DNA of 64,000 bases from Pseudohongiella sp. (GTDB taxonomy: Bacteria; Pseudomonadota; Gammaproteobacteria; Pseudomonadales; Pseudohongiellaceae). Positions 47,772 through 56,559 of the stretch are shown piece by piece; position 1 is the stretch's first letter; every line of letters starts with the position of its first letter. The notes under the pieces are model-generated. The model ran no database searches. It saw only the letters and a list, made by a program, of their open reading frames with translations, and was not told the origin of the DNA. The stretch spans positions 124,001 through 188,000 of the forward strand of contig JAUSCD010000031.1 of assembly GCA_030651695.1 (NCBI GenBank), written 5' to 3'. A program made the position numbers and the translations under genes.

Positions 47772-48125
47772 ATGACAACAGCACGCAAGCCGGTAAAAAC
47801 ACTGATAACTGCAATGATGTGGCTGATGCTGCTCAGCATCCCGGCCGCATTTGCACAAACACTGGAAGAAGCCAAGTCTGCTGGTTTGATAGGAGAAAAG
47901 AACAACGGTTATATCGGACTGGTGCAGACTTCCGCACCTGCCGCTGTGGTCAGACTGGTTGAGGACGTCAATCGCCAGCGTCGTGAGCGATATGAGCAGA
48001 TTGCACGCGAGAATGGCATCACGGTTGACCAGGTCGCCAAGCTGGCATATGCGCGTGCAGTTGAAGCGACTCAGTCAGGTCATATCGTGGAAGATGGCAG
48101 CGGACGCTGGGTCAGGAAACCCTGA
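47772..48125 (+). CDS. ydbL: YdbL-like periplasmic protein (DUF1318)
   Basis: Third member of the ydbH-ynbE-ydbL set. The 117-residue precursor carries a signal peptide ending SIPAAFA before QTLEEAKSAG (cleavage near 28), then the DUF1318 domain with GLIGEKNNGYIGLV near 38-51, VNRQRRERYEQIARENG near 70-86 and VDQVAKLAYARAVE. E. coli YdbL is proposed to control YdbH-YnbE assembly. It starts 74 bases after ynbE and converges on rsmI with 19 bases between. Confidence 0.9.
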   Translation: MTTARKPVKTLITAMMWLMLLSIPAAFAQTLEEAKSAGLIGEKNNGYIGLVQTSAPAAVVRLVEDVNRQRRERYEQIARENGITVDQVAKLAYARAVEATQSGHIVEDGSGRWVRKP

Positions 48126-48144
48126 CCTGCAAAAACTATCCGGC

Positions 48145-49011
48145 TCACCGGGCGCTACTGATTTCCAGCGCCCGTTTGTACAGCGCATTCTTTTTAAGGC
48201 CAGTCAGACGTGCTGCCAGCGCAGCAGCTTGTTTGACTGGCAACTCTTCCAGCAATACCCGCAGTTGACGCTCCACTTCTGCCGGCATCTCCTCTTCAGC
48301 CCGCGCAGCAGCGCCATGCACCAGCACAACGAACTCTCCCCGCCTGTTATTGTCATCAGCCGTGATCCAGCCACAAAGCGCCTGCAGGTTGTCACCGTGG
48401 ATAGTCTCCCAGGTTTTGGTCAGCTCCCGACAAATGACCGCCTGTCTCTGTGAACCAAACACCTCGCACATATCGGCGATGCTGTCAGCTATCCGGTGCG
48501 GTGATTCGTAAAAAATCAAGGTGCGCTGTTCTTCCACCAGACTTTCGAACAGTTGCCGGCGAGGACCTTGTTTGTGAGCAGGGAATCCTTCGAATACAAA
48601 ACGATCCGTGGGCAGGCCTGCCGCGCACAAGGCTGTGGTCAGAGCACAGGCTCCCGGAATCGGGATAACCGGAATCGATAATTGCCTGGCACGCAAAACC
48701 AGACTGTAGCCGGGATCCGAAATCAGCGGCGTACCGGCATCACTGATTAAAGCAACGGTGCGTCCGGCCTGCAGATCGGCAAGTATTGCATCCTCACGCG
48801 CCGACGAACTGAAATCGTGATACGACACCAGACGTGTTGTAATGCCGAAATGCTGAGTCAGCCGACTGCTGTGCCGGGTGTCCTCAGCTGCAATCAGGTC
48901 TGCCTGCCGCAGCACATCCAGTGCCCGCTGACTGATATCGCCCAGATTTCCAATGGGTGTTGCAACAATGTAAAGAGCGGCTACCGAGCCGTCCGCAGTT
49001 TGATTAGCCAT
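48145..49011 (-). CDS. rsmI: 16S rRNA 2'-O-ribose C1402 methyltransferase RsmI
   Basis: SAM-dependent methyltransferase modifying C1402, the base also modified by RsmH. The 288 residues contain YIVATPIGNLGDISQRALDVL near 13-33 (first part YIVATPIGNLGDI), AEDTRHSSRL near 42-51, the ISDAGTPLISDPGY loop near 89-102, FEGFPAHKQGPRR and IFYESPHRI near 165. In Pseudomonas it is immediately divergent from lpoA; here a four-gene cluster separates them. Confidence 0.96.
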   Translation of the reverse strand: MANQTADGSVAALYIVATPIGNLGDISQRALDVLRQADLIAAEDTRHSSRLTQHFGITTRLVSYHDFSSSAREDAILADLQAGRTVALISDAGTPLISDPGYSLVLRARQLSIPVIPIPGACALTTALCAAGLPTDRFVFEGFPAHKQGPRRQLFESLVEEQRTLIFYESPHRIADSIADMCEVFGSQRQAVICRELTKTWETIHGDNLQALCGWITADDNNRRGEFVVLVHGAAARAEEEMPAEVERQLRVLLEELPVKQAAALAARLTGLKKNALYKRALEISSAR

Positions 49012-49091
49012 TGGTGTACTCCTGAAGTGCGGGCATGATATCTGCCTAAGGCAATTGCCAGCAAGGAGACAACTGCCGGCAAGCAGGCCGA

Positions 49092-50114
49092 TCAGGCCGG
49101 CACAAAATACAACAGACAGTCAGTCCGGGCGATCTCTGGACTGTTGGTCGCCATGAAAAACTTCATGCGCACACGAGCGAGCAATCTCCCCTGCTCAGCA
49201 AAGAAAAAATCTGCAAGCCTATCTTCGCCCTGACTTGTTCTTGCTTGCAGCACTTGAATCAACTCGCCGGTCAGGTAACCCAGTCTGGTTCCGGGCTCGA
49301 CGTAGTTGAAGTTCATGTTCTCGAGGTCAGACCTCAGGGATATCCCACGCATCAGCAAGGCCTCGTCGCCATAATCCACTGCCACGCCGGGCACCAGCTC
49401 AAGGCGCAGAGGGTGATGGAAATAGTCCATAATGACATTGTCAGGCTTGAGGTCCAGCACCCGGTCCAGACTGACATATTGTGTCAGGCCGATCAATGCT
49501 GTGCGATCAGATTCACTACTGCCGGCACCACCACATTCGATAGTAACCACCGGACAGAAACGACCACTCAAATCCATTACAGACCCTAATACCAGATCCG
49601 TCATCACCACCCTGTGGGTGAACAGACTGATGAGCGCTTCGTGCTCGTCAGCTATAAACTTGACGACCCCAAACGGTGGCCCGACTCCGGATGTATTGTG
49701 GATATCAATCAACGCTTCTGGCGCCAGCTTTTGCCAGCGCTCGCAGAGCGCGCCAGCCAGGCGAGCCTGATCGTCTGTATCAAACGGCGCCCGGAAACAG
49801 CGGTTCAAGTCCCTTTCGCCCGGCAACATGCGATGAGAAAAAAAAGGCTGCGTACGGGCAGTATCGACATTCGCAATAAAAATATGGATATCCACAGCCG
49901 GTTCGACACCTTGACGTAAAAGTGCATGGACGGCGCTGAGTCCTGAGGGTTCGTTACCATGCAGCAGTGTGACTACCACCCGGCAGCGGCCGCCGTCACG
50001 TCCCGACAACTTTATGTGTGTCGGGCCGGGCAATGCACAAAGAAAGTCCGTCAACAGCGGGGCAATTTCAGTCGGGTGGGGGTTTTGCCACTCGTACAGG
50101 CGTACTCCGCTCAT
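49092..50114 (-). CDS. Aspartoacylase / succinylglutamate desuccinylase-family zinc hydrolase
   Basis: Member of the AstE/ASPA branch of M14-type zinc carboxypeptidase folds, which cleave N-acyl amino acids or related amides. In 340 residues the zinc-binding HGNEPSG (His and Glu, near 71-77), the DLNRCF Arg-type segment near 121, the third ligand in LIDIHNTSG near 152-160 and the catalytic Glu in VVTIECGG near 207-214 are all present. The start is the ATG overlapping the preceding ligase gene stop (ATGA); an ATG 12 bases upstream is also in frame. It is not astE by context, since no arginine succinyltransferase genes are near. Its strict coupling to a GCS2-type ligase suggests the two act on one metabolite, but the substrate is unknown. 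Confidence 0.85.
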   Translation of the reverse strand: MSGVRLYEWQNPHPTEIAPLLTDFLCALPGPTHIKLSGRDGGRCRVVVTLLHGNEPSGLSAVHALLRQGVEPAVDIHIFIANVDTARTQPFFSHRMLPGERDLNRCFRAPFDTDDQARLAGALCERWQKLAPEALIDIHNTSGVGPPFGVVKFIADEHEALISLFTHRVVMTDLVLGSVMDLSGRFCPVVTIECGGAGSSESDRTALIGLTQYVSLDRVLDLKPDNVIMDYFHHPLRLELVPGVAVDYGDEALLMRGISLRSDLENMNFNYVEPGTRLGYLTGELIQVLQARTSQGEDRLADFFFAEQGRLLARVRMKFFMATNSPEIARTDCLLYFVPA

Positions 50115-51592
50115 GCCAGGCCCCATTGTGCTACCGGCACGTTCTGCAGACTGTTACGCTGATATTCCTTCTGCATGGCCAACAGCGCCTCCTGCGGTGA
50201 CAGGGTTTTCTGAAGTAGCGCTAATTTGTCCAGTTGCCATTGTGAGCCTGTTTGACGAGTCTCCAGACGCGCACCAATGACATCGAGCAGGGGCATGTAA
50301 TCCGTTTCGACAAAACCCATTTCAGCCAGCTGCCGCGGCAGCATGGGCAGCAACCGCCCCAAGATGCTGGAGGCGGTATGGTATTCAGGCTCGCTTTGAC
50401 TGGTGGAGGGCCAGATCAGTTCGGCAGCCAGACCTTTTTCCGCGGCCGTGTAGAAGTTGCGTACACAATAGTCAAACGGGATTGAAGGAATAAGGTCGCG
50501 CATAGATGACTGCAGCAATCGCGCAAGACCTGTCATCAACGCTGCGTTTGCCATCATGTCTTTGACACTGGGGCCTGCGGGCAGTGACCGCATTTCGATT
50601 CTTAAATGTCCACCATCAGCTGGATCATAGACAGGGCGATTCCAAAGCCAGACTGTGCCCATCTGCATACGCAGTTCGCTCAGCTGGGGCGCTCCGCCGG
50701 CGCTCATGACAACAAAAGGATCTTCCTCGCTGCACACCGGCAGTACAGGTGTATGCAGCCGAACAGCCTCAGCAAATAGCTCATGTGCACCGTGGCGAAC
50801 CCAACCATTACCATAATTCACCCGCGCCGGCCGCGGATGCACCGGATCAGGTTTACGACAATCTATGGATTGTTTGAACAACGGTATCCGGGTTTCGTGC
50901 CACAATCGTTTACCGAATAACAGAGGCGAATTGGCAGATATAGCTACCACCAAAGGCGTCACCAACTGAATGGCATTGTAGAAGTCGGCAAACTCTGCTG
51001 GCTTGACCTTGAGATGAACCTGAAAAGAAGTATTGGCACCCTCGAGAGTTACGTCCTCCATCTCCAGATCGATTTTGTCTTCACCGTGAATGTGAACACC
51101 AAAAGGACCACCGCGAATGCGGCGTAGCTGCCCTGTCAGCGCATGGTAACGAGGCTCGTCCGTCATCGCCTGCAATCCCAGATCGCTGAGCTGCAACATG
51201 GGGAGTATGCCGATCGGGAATACGCTGCCTTGCCAGCGCTGCGCACAGGTGTTGATACGGGAAAGTGCAGACAACGCTTCTGCTTCAGTTTTCCCGAAGC
51301 AGCTGTCACTTACCAACACCGGACTGAAATTGTACTCGAGGTTGAATCGATTCAATTCCAGCGTTAGCTGTTTGTCTCCCAGTGCCTGTTGTAACTCTTT
51401 GTTTACCGGCAAGGGACGTCCGTGCCGATCGACTATGTACAACTCAAGCTCGGCTCCAAATGACATCGGCCCGTCACCAAAACCGGGTCTGTGTAACAAT
51501 GTCTCCAGGCTCTTGAGACTACTTCCCAGCCGGTCACGAAATCTCACCCGATCTTCCTCGGTGAACTCCTTGCGCTCAGTTGCCTGCCCCAT
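50111..51592 (-). CDS. GCS2-type glutamate--cysteine ligase-like enzyme
   Basis: ATP-dependent carboxylate-amine ligase of the GCS2 / YbdK-like fold. The 493 residues start with a helical stretch, then FGAELELYIVD near 43-53 (metal-binding Glu pair), LELNRFNLEYNFSP near 76-89, GVHIHGEDKIDLE, ANTSFQVHLKV near 185 and the C-terminal HLRIEMRSLPAGPSVKDM near 325-342. It is longer than E. coli YbdK (about 370 residues), with an extra C-terminal helical region of roughly 130 residues. Whether it really uses cysteine is not known; many GCS2 proteins do not make glutathione. A GGGAGGG ribosome site precedes the ATG. It overlaps the deacylase gene by four bases and follows the GTPase genes by 80 bases. 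Confidence 0.83.
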   Translation of the reverse strand: MGQATERKEFTEEDRVRFRDRLGSSLKSLETLLHRPGFGDGPMSFGAELELYIVDRHGRPLPVNKELQQALGDKQLTLELNRFNLEYNFSPVLVSDSCFGKTEAEALSALSRINTCAQRWQGSVFPIGILPMLQLSDLGLQAMTDEPRYHALTGQLRRIRGGPFGVHIHGEDKIDLEMEDVTLEGANTSFQVHLKVKPAEFADFYNAIQLVTPLVVAISANSPLLFGKRLWHETRIPLFKQSIDCRKPDPVHPRPARVNYGNGWVRHGAHELFAEAVRLHTPVLPVCSEEDPFVVMSAGGAPQLSELRMQMGTVWLWNRPVYDPADGGHLRIEMRSLPAGPSVKDMMANAALMTGLARLLQSSMRDLIPSIPFDYCVRNFYTAAEKGLAAELIWPSTSQSEPEYHTASSILGRLLPMLPRQLAEMGFVETDYMPLLDVIGARLETRQTGSQWQLDKLALLQKTLSPQEALLAMQKEYQRNSLQNVPVAQWGLA

Positions 51593-51672
51593 CCGCCCTC
51601 CCTGTAAGTCAGTTGATCAGCCTGAAAGCTGTTTCACTACCAGCCCGGAAACCCGCGTTCGCACACCGATAC

Positions 51673-53262
51673 CTACTCCGATTTTTTCCGGTTTTCCTTA
51701 CTATTGGCAATTGCTTTGGACGCACGGCTCGCAGCCATTCGGATACCCAGCCTGACACCACGGCCGCCTCTTCTCAACTGGCTCCGGATACCACTTTCCC
51801 GGGACGCACCTTCAACCCGTCGGCGGTTGCGCTGCACATGTTGTGCTTCCGCAAGCCCGGCACGCAAGGCCTCCGCGACAATGCCAAGGTTCCACGTTGT
51901 TGCGCCTGCACTGAACGGCAACACCTGCACGACTTTCAAATCGTCAGCAATGACCTTCACGGCAGCTGCAATCGTTGTCTGTGCAGATGCGGACCATTGC
52001 TCCTGAGCACCAACCAACTGGTCCGTAGCCGTGGCAATCACCAAAACGGCTGGCTTGCGACGCCGGGGATGAGACTCAAACCAGGCATCAAAACTCTGCT
52101 TGAGGCGAACATCCATATCACGGGCAGGACGATTGATGCGGACAACCCAGACAATCATGTCTGCCTGTTTCATTTCCTCCAGCATGCTGTCCAGACTCTG
52201 AGTTGAACCATCGAGCCCCTCGCTGTCCAGAAAATTGCAGGGAACGCCCCCAAACCCGGTCTGATAAGTGACCAGATTCGGGGTCGTTGCGGCGGCATCG
52301 GTTTCTGCAAGATCCGAGGCTAGCAGCGCATTGATAAGAGTCGATTTGCCGGCGCTGGTCTGACCAACAAACAGGATACGCACAGGCGCATCGGGCAGTG
52401 CCTTGTGCTTGTTGTCAGTCTTGTTCGTGGCGAGCTCGATCTGCATCAATTCCCGATCAGAAAAACGCAGACGGCCGGAATAGAGTTCGATGGCACCATA
52501 TGCCACTTCTTCCAGCAGCACAGCCTGCATGACGCCAATCATGTTCTCAGTCATATAGGCAGAATTGCCGCCTGAAACAATCTGTTCAAGCTCACGCAAG
52601 ATGCCAGCGGCCGGATTCAAAGCAAAGCGGGCCAGACGGCTGCCGCCTTGCGCCACTTGCCATATTACGGTGGCTCGGTCGCGTTGCCGCCAGAGCCAAT
52701 AAAGCGTGGCCAGGGAGACCTGATCAGAAAACGGCAGCCTGTTGCGCAAATGCTCGCGGTAGCGTGAAGCAGTGGATTCAAGCAGCAGCAGGGCTTCAGG
52801 CAGAGTGAAATTCAGCGCGCTTTTATTTTTGACACCCGGATTTTTTCGATCCAGTCCGGCAGCAACTTTGTTTACGATTTCCAGTGCGTGTCCGGGCAGA
52901 TCCTCCCAAGGCAATGCCGAGCGGGTCATTGTTGCTATGTGTTGACTCACATCGGCAAACACCGCTTTTTCGAGGGGCAGCCAGTCCGGATCGGGCTCCA
53001 CCGACATATCAGTGGATTCCGGGCCGGGTTCGCTGCCGATTTCGGCATCTCTACGCCAGCGCTGGCGCAGGAGATTACGCAACAATACTGTCCCCACACT
53101 CACCAACAGGCATGAGGCAAGAAACCACAGTATGGCGTTGTGCTGCAGCAACCAGAGAAAGCCCATCAATATCAGCAAAACAAACGGCAACCCAAGTACA
53201 AATATGACCAACAGGTGATCCCAGCGCAAAAACGCACGACGCAGTTTCTTATGTGCCCTCAC
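51673..53262 (-). CDS. Membrane-anchored Era-like GTPase with long N-terminal region
   Basis: A 529-residue protein with two membrane helices near 15-38 and 43-62, a central alpha-helical region (about 95-290), and a C-terminal P-loop GTPase domain. G1 is GQTSAGKST at 300-308, switch II DSEGLDGS at 346, and the G4 position reads TATD at 411-414 instead of NKxD. The C-terminal tail is strongly basic (RRGGRGVRLGIR, then KENRKKSE). The start is a GTG with GGAGG seven to eight bases ahead, overlapping the upstream GTPase gene by 14 bases. No defined family name can be given; it resembles dynamin/Era-type membrane GTPases linked to DUF697-like partners. Co-encoded with a second GTPase, a ligase and a deacylase. 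Confidence 0.75.
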   Translation of the reverse strand: MRAHKKLRRAFLRWDHLLVIFVLGLPFVLLILMGFLWLLQHNAILWFLASCLLVSVGTVLLRNLLRQRWRRDAEIGSEPGPESTDMSVEPDPDWLPLEKAVFADVSQHIATMTRSALPWEDLPGHALEIVNKVAAGLDRKNPGVKNKSALNFTLPEALLLLESTASRYREHLRNRLPFSDQVSLATLYWLWRQRDRATVIWQVAQGGSRLARFALNPAAGILRELEQIVSGGNSAYMTENMIGVMQAVLLEEVAYGAIELYSGRLRFSDRELMQIELATNKTDNKHKALPDAPVRILFVGQTSAGKSTLINALLASDLAETDAAATTPNLVTYQTGFGGVPCNFLDSEGLDGSTQSLDSMLEEMKQADMIVWVVRINRPARDMDVRLKQSFDAWFESHPRRRKPAVLVIATATDQLVGAQEQWSASAQTTIAAAVKVIADDLKVVQVLPFSAGATTWNLGIVAEALRAGLAEAQHVQRNRRRVEGASRESGIRSQLRRGGRGVRLGIRMAASRASKAIANSKENRKKSE

Positions 53263-54352
53263 GACGCGCCCTCCTCAATGCATCGGTGTACAAAGCCCTC
53301 AGCTCCTCGTTATCAACAACAAGCCCCTGCTGCGTGCGATGCAGGTAAAACGCTGCTGCACGCCCCAAAGCATAGGTCGCGGCAAAGCTGATCGTGCCGG
53401 CAGCAGCGGCACCTGCAGTCTGTCCGTACACCGGAATCAATTTGGCAAGCTGACGAACAGCGTAACTGGCTCCAAACCGGAAGGCCACGCCAGCACCAAG
53501 AGCCAGCGTGAACTCCGTCATGCGCGCACGCGTCCACTCCACAAGGTAGTGTTTACCCAGCATCCGCAGCATGGCCGCCTGAAGTGAAGGAACCGTGACT
53601 GCGCCCACACCCGGAGCCAGATCCGATGCACCTGCAGCACTGGCATACCAGAGCACCTTGGCGCGAAGCCCTGCAAACGCGTTGCGTTCACCGTCGCGGC
53701 GCTCCTCTTTATCCAAGAGCAGAGCCACCTCGGGCATAATGGTGTCCAGATGCGTCACCAGTTGGTCGATGCCGTTTTTTGAACCAGCTGTCTGCCCAGC
53801 CAGCAGAGTGGTTTCAACATAAGGCAGTTTTTTTCCCGCCGCCTTCTCAAACATCTGCTGGATCTGTTCACGTGCGCGGAACCGCGCCTGCTCATCCGGG
53901 AGCAGGTCGGCACCGTTGTGGACGACAATAATGGGTGTTGTCGGTCGACGTTTGCTTACCAGCGCCACTGCCGACGCCACCTCACTCTGCACCGGATCGT
54001 CAAGGCGTGCCACGGCAAGCAGCACATGGCTGCGGCGCTCACAGGCCTGAAGATCTTCCGCCGGGTCGTAGCCCGCCTCGCCCAAGCCGCGCGTATCAAG
54101 AAAACGGATAACCGGTAGCGACTCGGGAAAATCGAACATGTCAGCCGTACGCGTGCATGGCTCGAATCCATTACCCACCTGCGCGGCTGGCAGACCGGTC
54201 AATGTACGGATCAATGATGACTTGCCGGCACCGGTTTTACCCAAAAGCCAGATGACCGGCAGCGAACGGCTAACGCTGTCCCGAACCACATCCAGATCGG
54301 GTTTGCTGCCATTTGCCAACGTTTGCCAGAGGCGATCGAAGTAATGATTCAT
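53249..54352 (-). CDS. Era-like GTPase with C-terminal DUF697-like membrane domain
   Basis: A 367-residue protein, first gene of the minus-strand cluster. G1 GKTGAGKSS is at 38-46, an effector Thr in EPCTRT near 65-70, G3 DTRGLGE at 86-92, and G4 reads VVHNGADLL near 144-152 (NGAD in place of NKxD). The C-terminal third (about 235-345) is rich in Ala and Gly with hydrophobic segments, including KLIPVYGQTAGAAAAGTISF, typical of the DUF697 domain that sits in or on the membrane. The downstream GTPase overlaps by 14 bases, so equal synthesis is likely and a heteromeric pair is plausible. Role unknown. Confidence 0.78.
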   Translation of the reverse strand: MNHYFDRLWQTLANGSKPDLDVVRDSVSRSLPVIWLLGKTGAGKSSLIRTLTGLPAAQVGNGFEPCTRTADMFDFPESLPVIRFLDTRGLGEAGYDPAEDLQACERRSHVLLAVARLDDPVQSEVASAVALVSKRRPTTPIIVVHNGADLLPDEQARFRAREQIQQMFEKAAGKKLPYVETTLLAGQTAGSKNGIDQLVTHLDTIMPEVALLLDKEERRDGERNAFAGLRAKVLWYASAAGASDLAPGVGAVTVPSLQAAMLRMLGKHYLVEWTRARMTEFTLALGAGVAFRFGASYAVRQLAKLIPVYGQTAGAAAAGTISFAATYALGRAAAFYLHRTQQGLVVDNEELRALYTDALRRARREGT

Positions 54353-54618
54353 CTTTGCTCAGCCCCATGTCTGACTGAATTATCTGACTGATTTTTGTCT
54401 GTTCCCATATGTCGAGTATACGCGCTGCCTCACGAAGATGGACGGAGTAAAGAAAAGGACTTTGTAAATCCCATTTTCCGGGTGCTGGCCAGAGCCAACC
54501 GGCAGGATTTGTGACCAGCGCCACAGTACCTGACGCGCGTCCCGGCAAGCAATTGGCAAGCAATGCCGGCGGCCTGCTATGATTGGGTTATGCACCCAGC
54601 GGTATTCACACGGATCAT
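54353..54618. promoter_or_regulatory. Divergent control region between the GTPase cluster and lpoA
   Basis: No gene seen. For lpoA an extended -10, TGC-TATGAT, has its hexamer at 54578-54583, with TTGGCA 19 bases before it and two direct copies of GGCAAGCAAT (54544-54553, 54556-54565 region) over the -35 zone. For the GTPases a minus-strand -10 TATACT lies near 54420-54415, and its leader holds two copies of TCTGACTGA (plus strand 54370-54378 and 54383-54391). Confidence 0.4.
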
Positions 54619-56514
54619 ATGATGCAAGGCTTCCCTCGCTCTGTTATACAAATCACGCTCGCCCTTGCGATGGTGCTGATGGCACATTGTTCCGGCACAA
54701 GCGCACCCGAACCGGCACCTCGTTCCGAGGTGGCAGCAGCATCTCCCGGCACCATTGAGAGCAGCGTTGCCTCGCGCATTAACAGGTTGCTCGCGCTGGC
54801 AGCAGATGCAACTTCACCGCTGGCTGAGCAATATTCTCTCGAGGCCAGCCAGCTTGCACTGGATAACGATGACATCGATACCGCTGCCGCTATTCTGGGT
54901 GGGCTGGGTGATTCCAACAGCTGGCCCATCACCATCCGTACCGCGGCAGGCCTCCAGCGTGCAAAGTTGGCACTGGCTCAAAGCGAGGCTGCGCGTGCCT
55001 TGATTGTGCTGAATGGAGCCCCATTCGACCGGCCCGACGAACTAAATAATGAAGTGCGCCGGAACATGATGGTTTTACGTGCTGACGCTTTCCTTATGCT
55101 GGGGCAGTACATGGCTGCGGCACGTGAGCACACACGCATGGCCGAACTGCTGCGCCCGGAACAACAGGCCGACAATACCGACCGCATCTGGCAAATACTG
55201 GCATCGGCCCCCGCAGGCAGCCTGCAGGCACAAAGCGCACTGGTGGACTCTTATGAGCTGCGCGGCTGGCTAGAACTGATCAATGTCGTGATCAACTCTC
55301 AGAATAACATTGAGGAACAGGTTCGTGCTGTCAGCTCCTGGCAGGGCCGCTGGAACAGGCACAGCGCCTCTGCAAGGCTGCCACAGGCACTGTCATTTGC
55401 TGCGAATTTGCTGAATTCACGACCTCAGCGTGTTGCTCTGTTGATTCCTCTGTCCGAGGCTGCCGGCAAAGCCGTAAGTGAAGGTTTTATGGCAGCCTAT
55501 TACGACGCGCGCAGTCAGAATCAGCAAGTGCCTGAAATCCGGGTGTACGATACAACCGGAATTATCGACATCATGCCGCTTTATAACCAGATTGTAGAAA
55601 GCGGCGTTGATCTGGTTATCGGACCGTTGCGCAAGGATTCTGTCAGACAGCTGCAAGCCCTGCCCTCGCTGCCAGTGCCAACACTGGCGCTGAATTACGG
55701 TGACGATGGCCTGATCAATCCGGAGAATCTCTACCAGTACGGCCTGGCCCCCGAAGATGAAATCCGCCAGGCTGTTCAGCTCGCCTGGCTCGCCGGGCAC
55801 CGTGTGGCAACCGTGATGACTCCTGCAGGAGAAGATTATCGACGTGTTCGTGAAACTTTTGAAAATGAATGGCGGACCTTGGGCGGTGATGTAGTGGCAA
55901 ATGCGGGATTTATCGGCAGCTCCTATTCCGACGTAATTCGCCAGATGATGGATGTTGATGACAGCGAAGCCAGAGCAGCAAGATTGCGCAGCGTAGTCCC
56001 CCGCAGCAATCTGGTGTTCACACCCAGACGACGTCAGGATGTGGATGTCATGTTTTTGCTGGCCAATCCATCCGAAGGTCGCCAGATCAAACCTGCCATG
56101 GCGTTCCATTTTGCTGGCGATGTGGCGGTCTATGCCATGCCTGCCATCTATGACGGAGCCGGTTACGACGGCGGCACCAGCACCAATGTCAATCGCGACC
56201 TCAACGGCATTGTTTTTATCGATGCCCCCTGGCTGCTGACCGGGGAAGACCCCCTGCGCGCAGCGGTTTCGAACGCATTTGAAAGTGGAGCTGGTCCGGT
56301 TGAGCGTCTGCGCGCCATGGGCGTGGACAGCTATCGGCTGCATACACGTCTGGCCCAACTCGCGAGCTTCCCGGGAGTCAGCATTCAGGGCGCCACCGGT
56401 ACTCTGACCATGAGATCTGATGGCAGCATCAAAAGAGAATTGATGCCCGCCAGATTTGTTGAAGGCAATATTGTCCTGATGCCCACAACAGCTGATGGAG
56501 TTGCCAATAACTGA
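54619..56514 (+). CDS. lpoA: Penicillin-binding protein activator LpoA (LppC family)
   Basis: Outer-membrane lipoprotein that in E. coli activates PBP1A from the outside. The 631 residues have a signal sequence, a TPR-like helical N-domain (about 45-270) and a periplasmic-binding-protein-type C-domain starting RVALLIPLSEAAGKAVSEGF near 270, with DLVIGPLRKDSVRQL and the final GATGTLTMRSDGSIKREL. The presumed lipobox is LMAHC, with His rather than Ala, Gly or Ser before the Cys, which is unusual. The start is one of two adjacent ATGs (54619 or 54622); an upstream TTG would add twelve residues. It heads lpoA-yraN-diaA-dolP. Confidence 0.92.
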   Translation: MMQGFPRSVIQITLALAMVLMAHCSGTSAPEPAPRSEVAAASPGTIESSVASRINRLLALAADATSPLAEQYSLEASQLALDNDDIDTAAAILGGLGDSNSWPITIRTAAGLQRAKLALAQSEAARALIVLNGAPFDRPDELNNEVRRNMMVLRADAFLMLGQYMAAAREHTRMAELLRPEQQADNTDRIWQILASAPAGSLQAQSALVDSYELRGWLELINVVINSQNNIEEQVRAVSSWQGRWNRHSASARLPQALSFAANLLNSRPQRVALLIPLSEAAGKAVSEGFMAAYYDARSQNQQVPEIRVYDTTGIIDIMPLYNQIVESGVDLVIGPLRKDSVRQLQALPSLPVPTLALNYGDDGLINPENLYQYGLAPEDEIRQAVQLAWLAGHRVATVMTPAGEDYRRVRETFENEWRTLGGDVVANAGFIGSSYSDVIRQMMDVDDSEARAARLRSVVPRSNLVFTPRRRQDVDVMFLLANPSEGRQIKPAMAFHFAGDVAVYAMPAIYDGAGYDGGTSTNVNRDLNGIVFIDAPWLLTGEDPLRAAVSNAFESGAGPVERLRAMGVDSYRLHTRLAQLASFPGVSIQGATGTLTMRSDGSIKRELMPARFVEGNIVLMPTTADGVANN

Positions 56515-56559
56515 CAGGCCCCTACCCGCCTATGATTTACGGACTATCAGGAGACATGG

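Noticed and set aside
55417-56358. 313-residue ORF on the minus strand
   Set aside because: Antisense shadow of lpoA.
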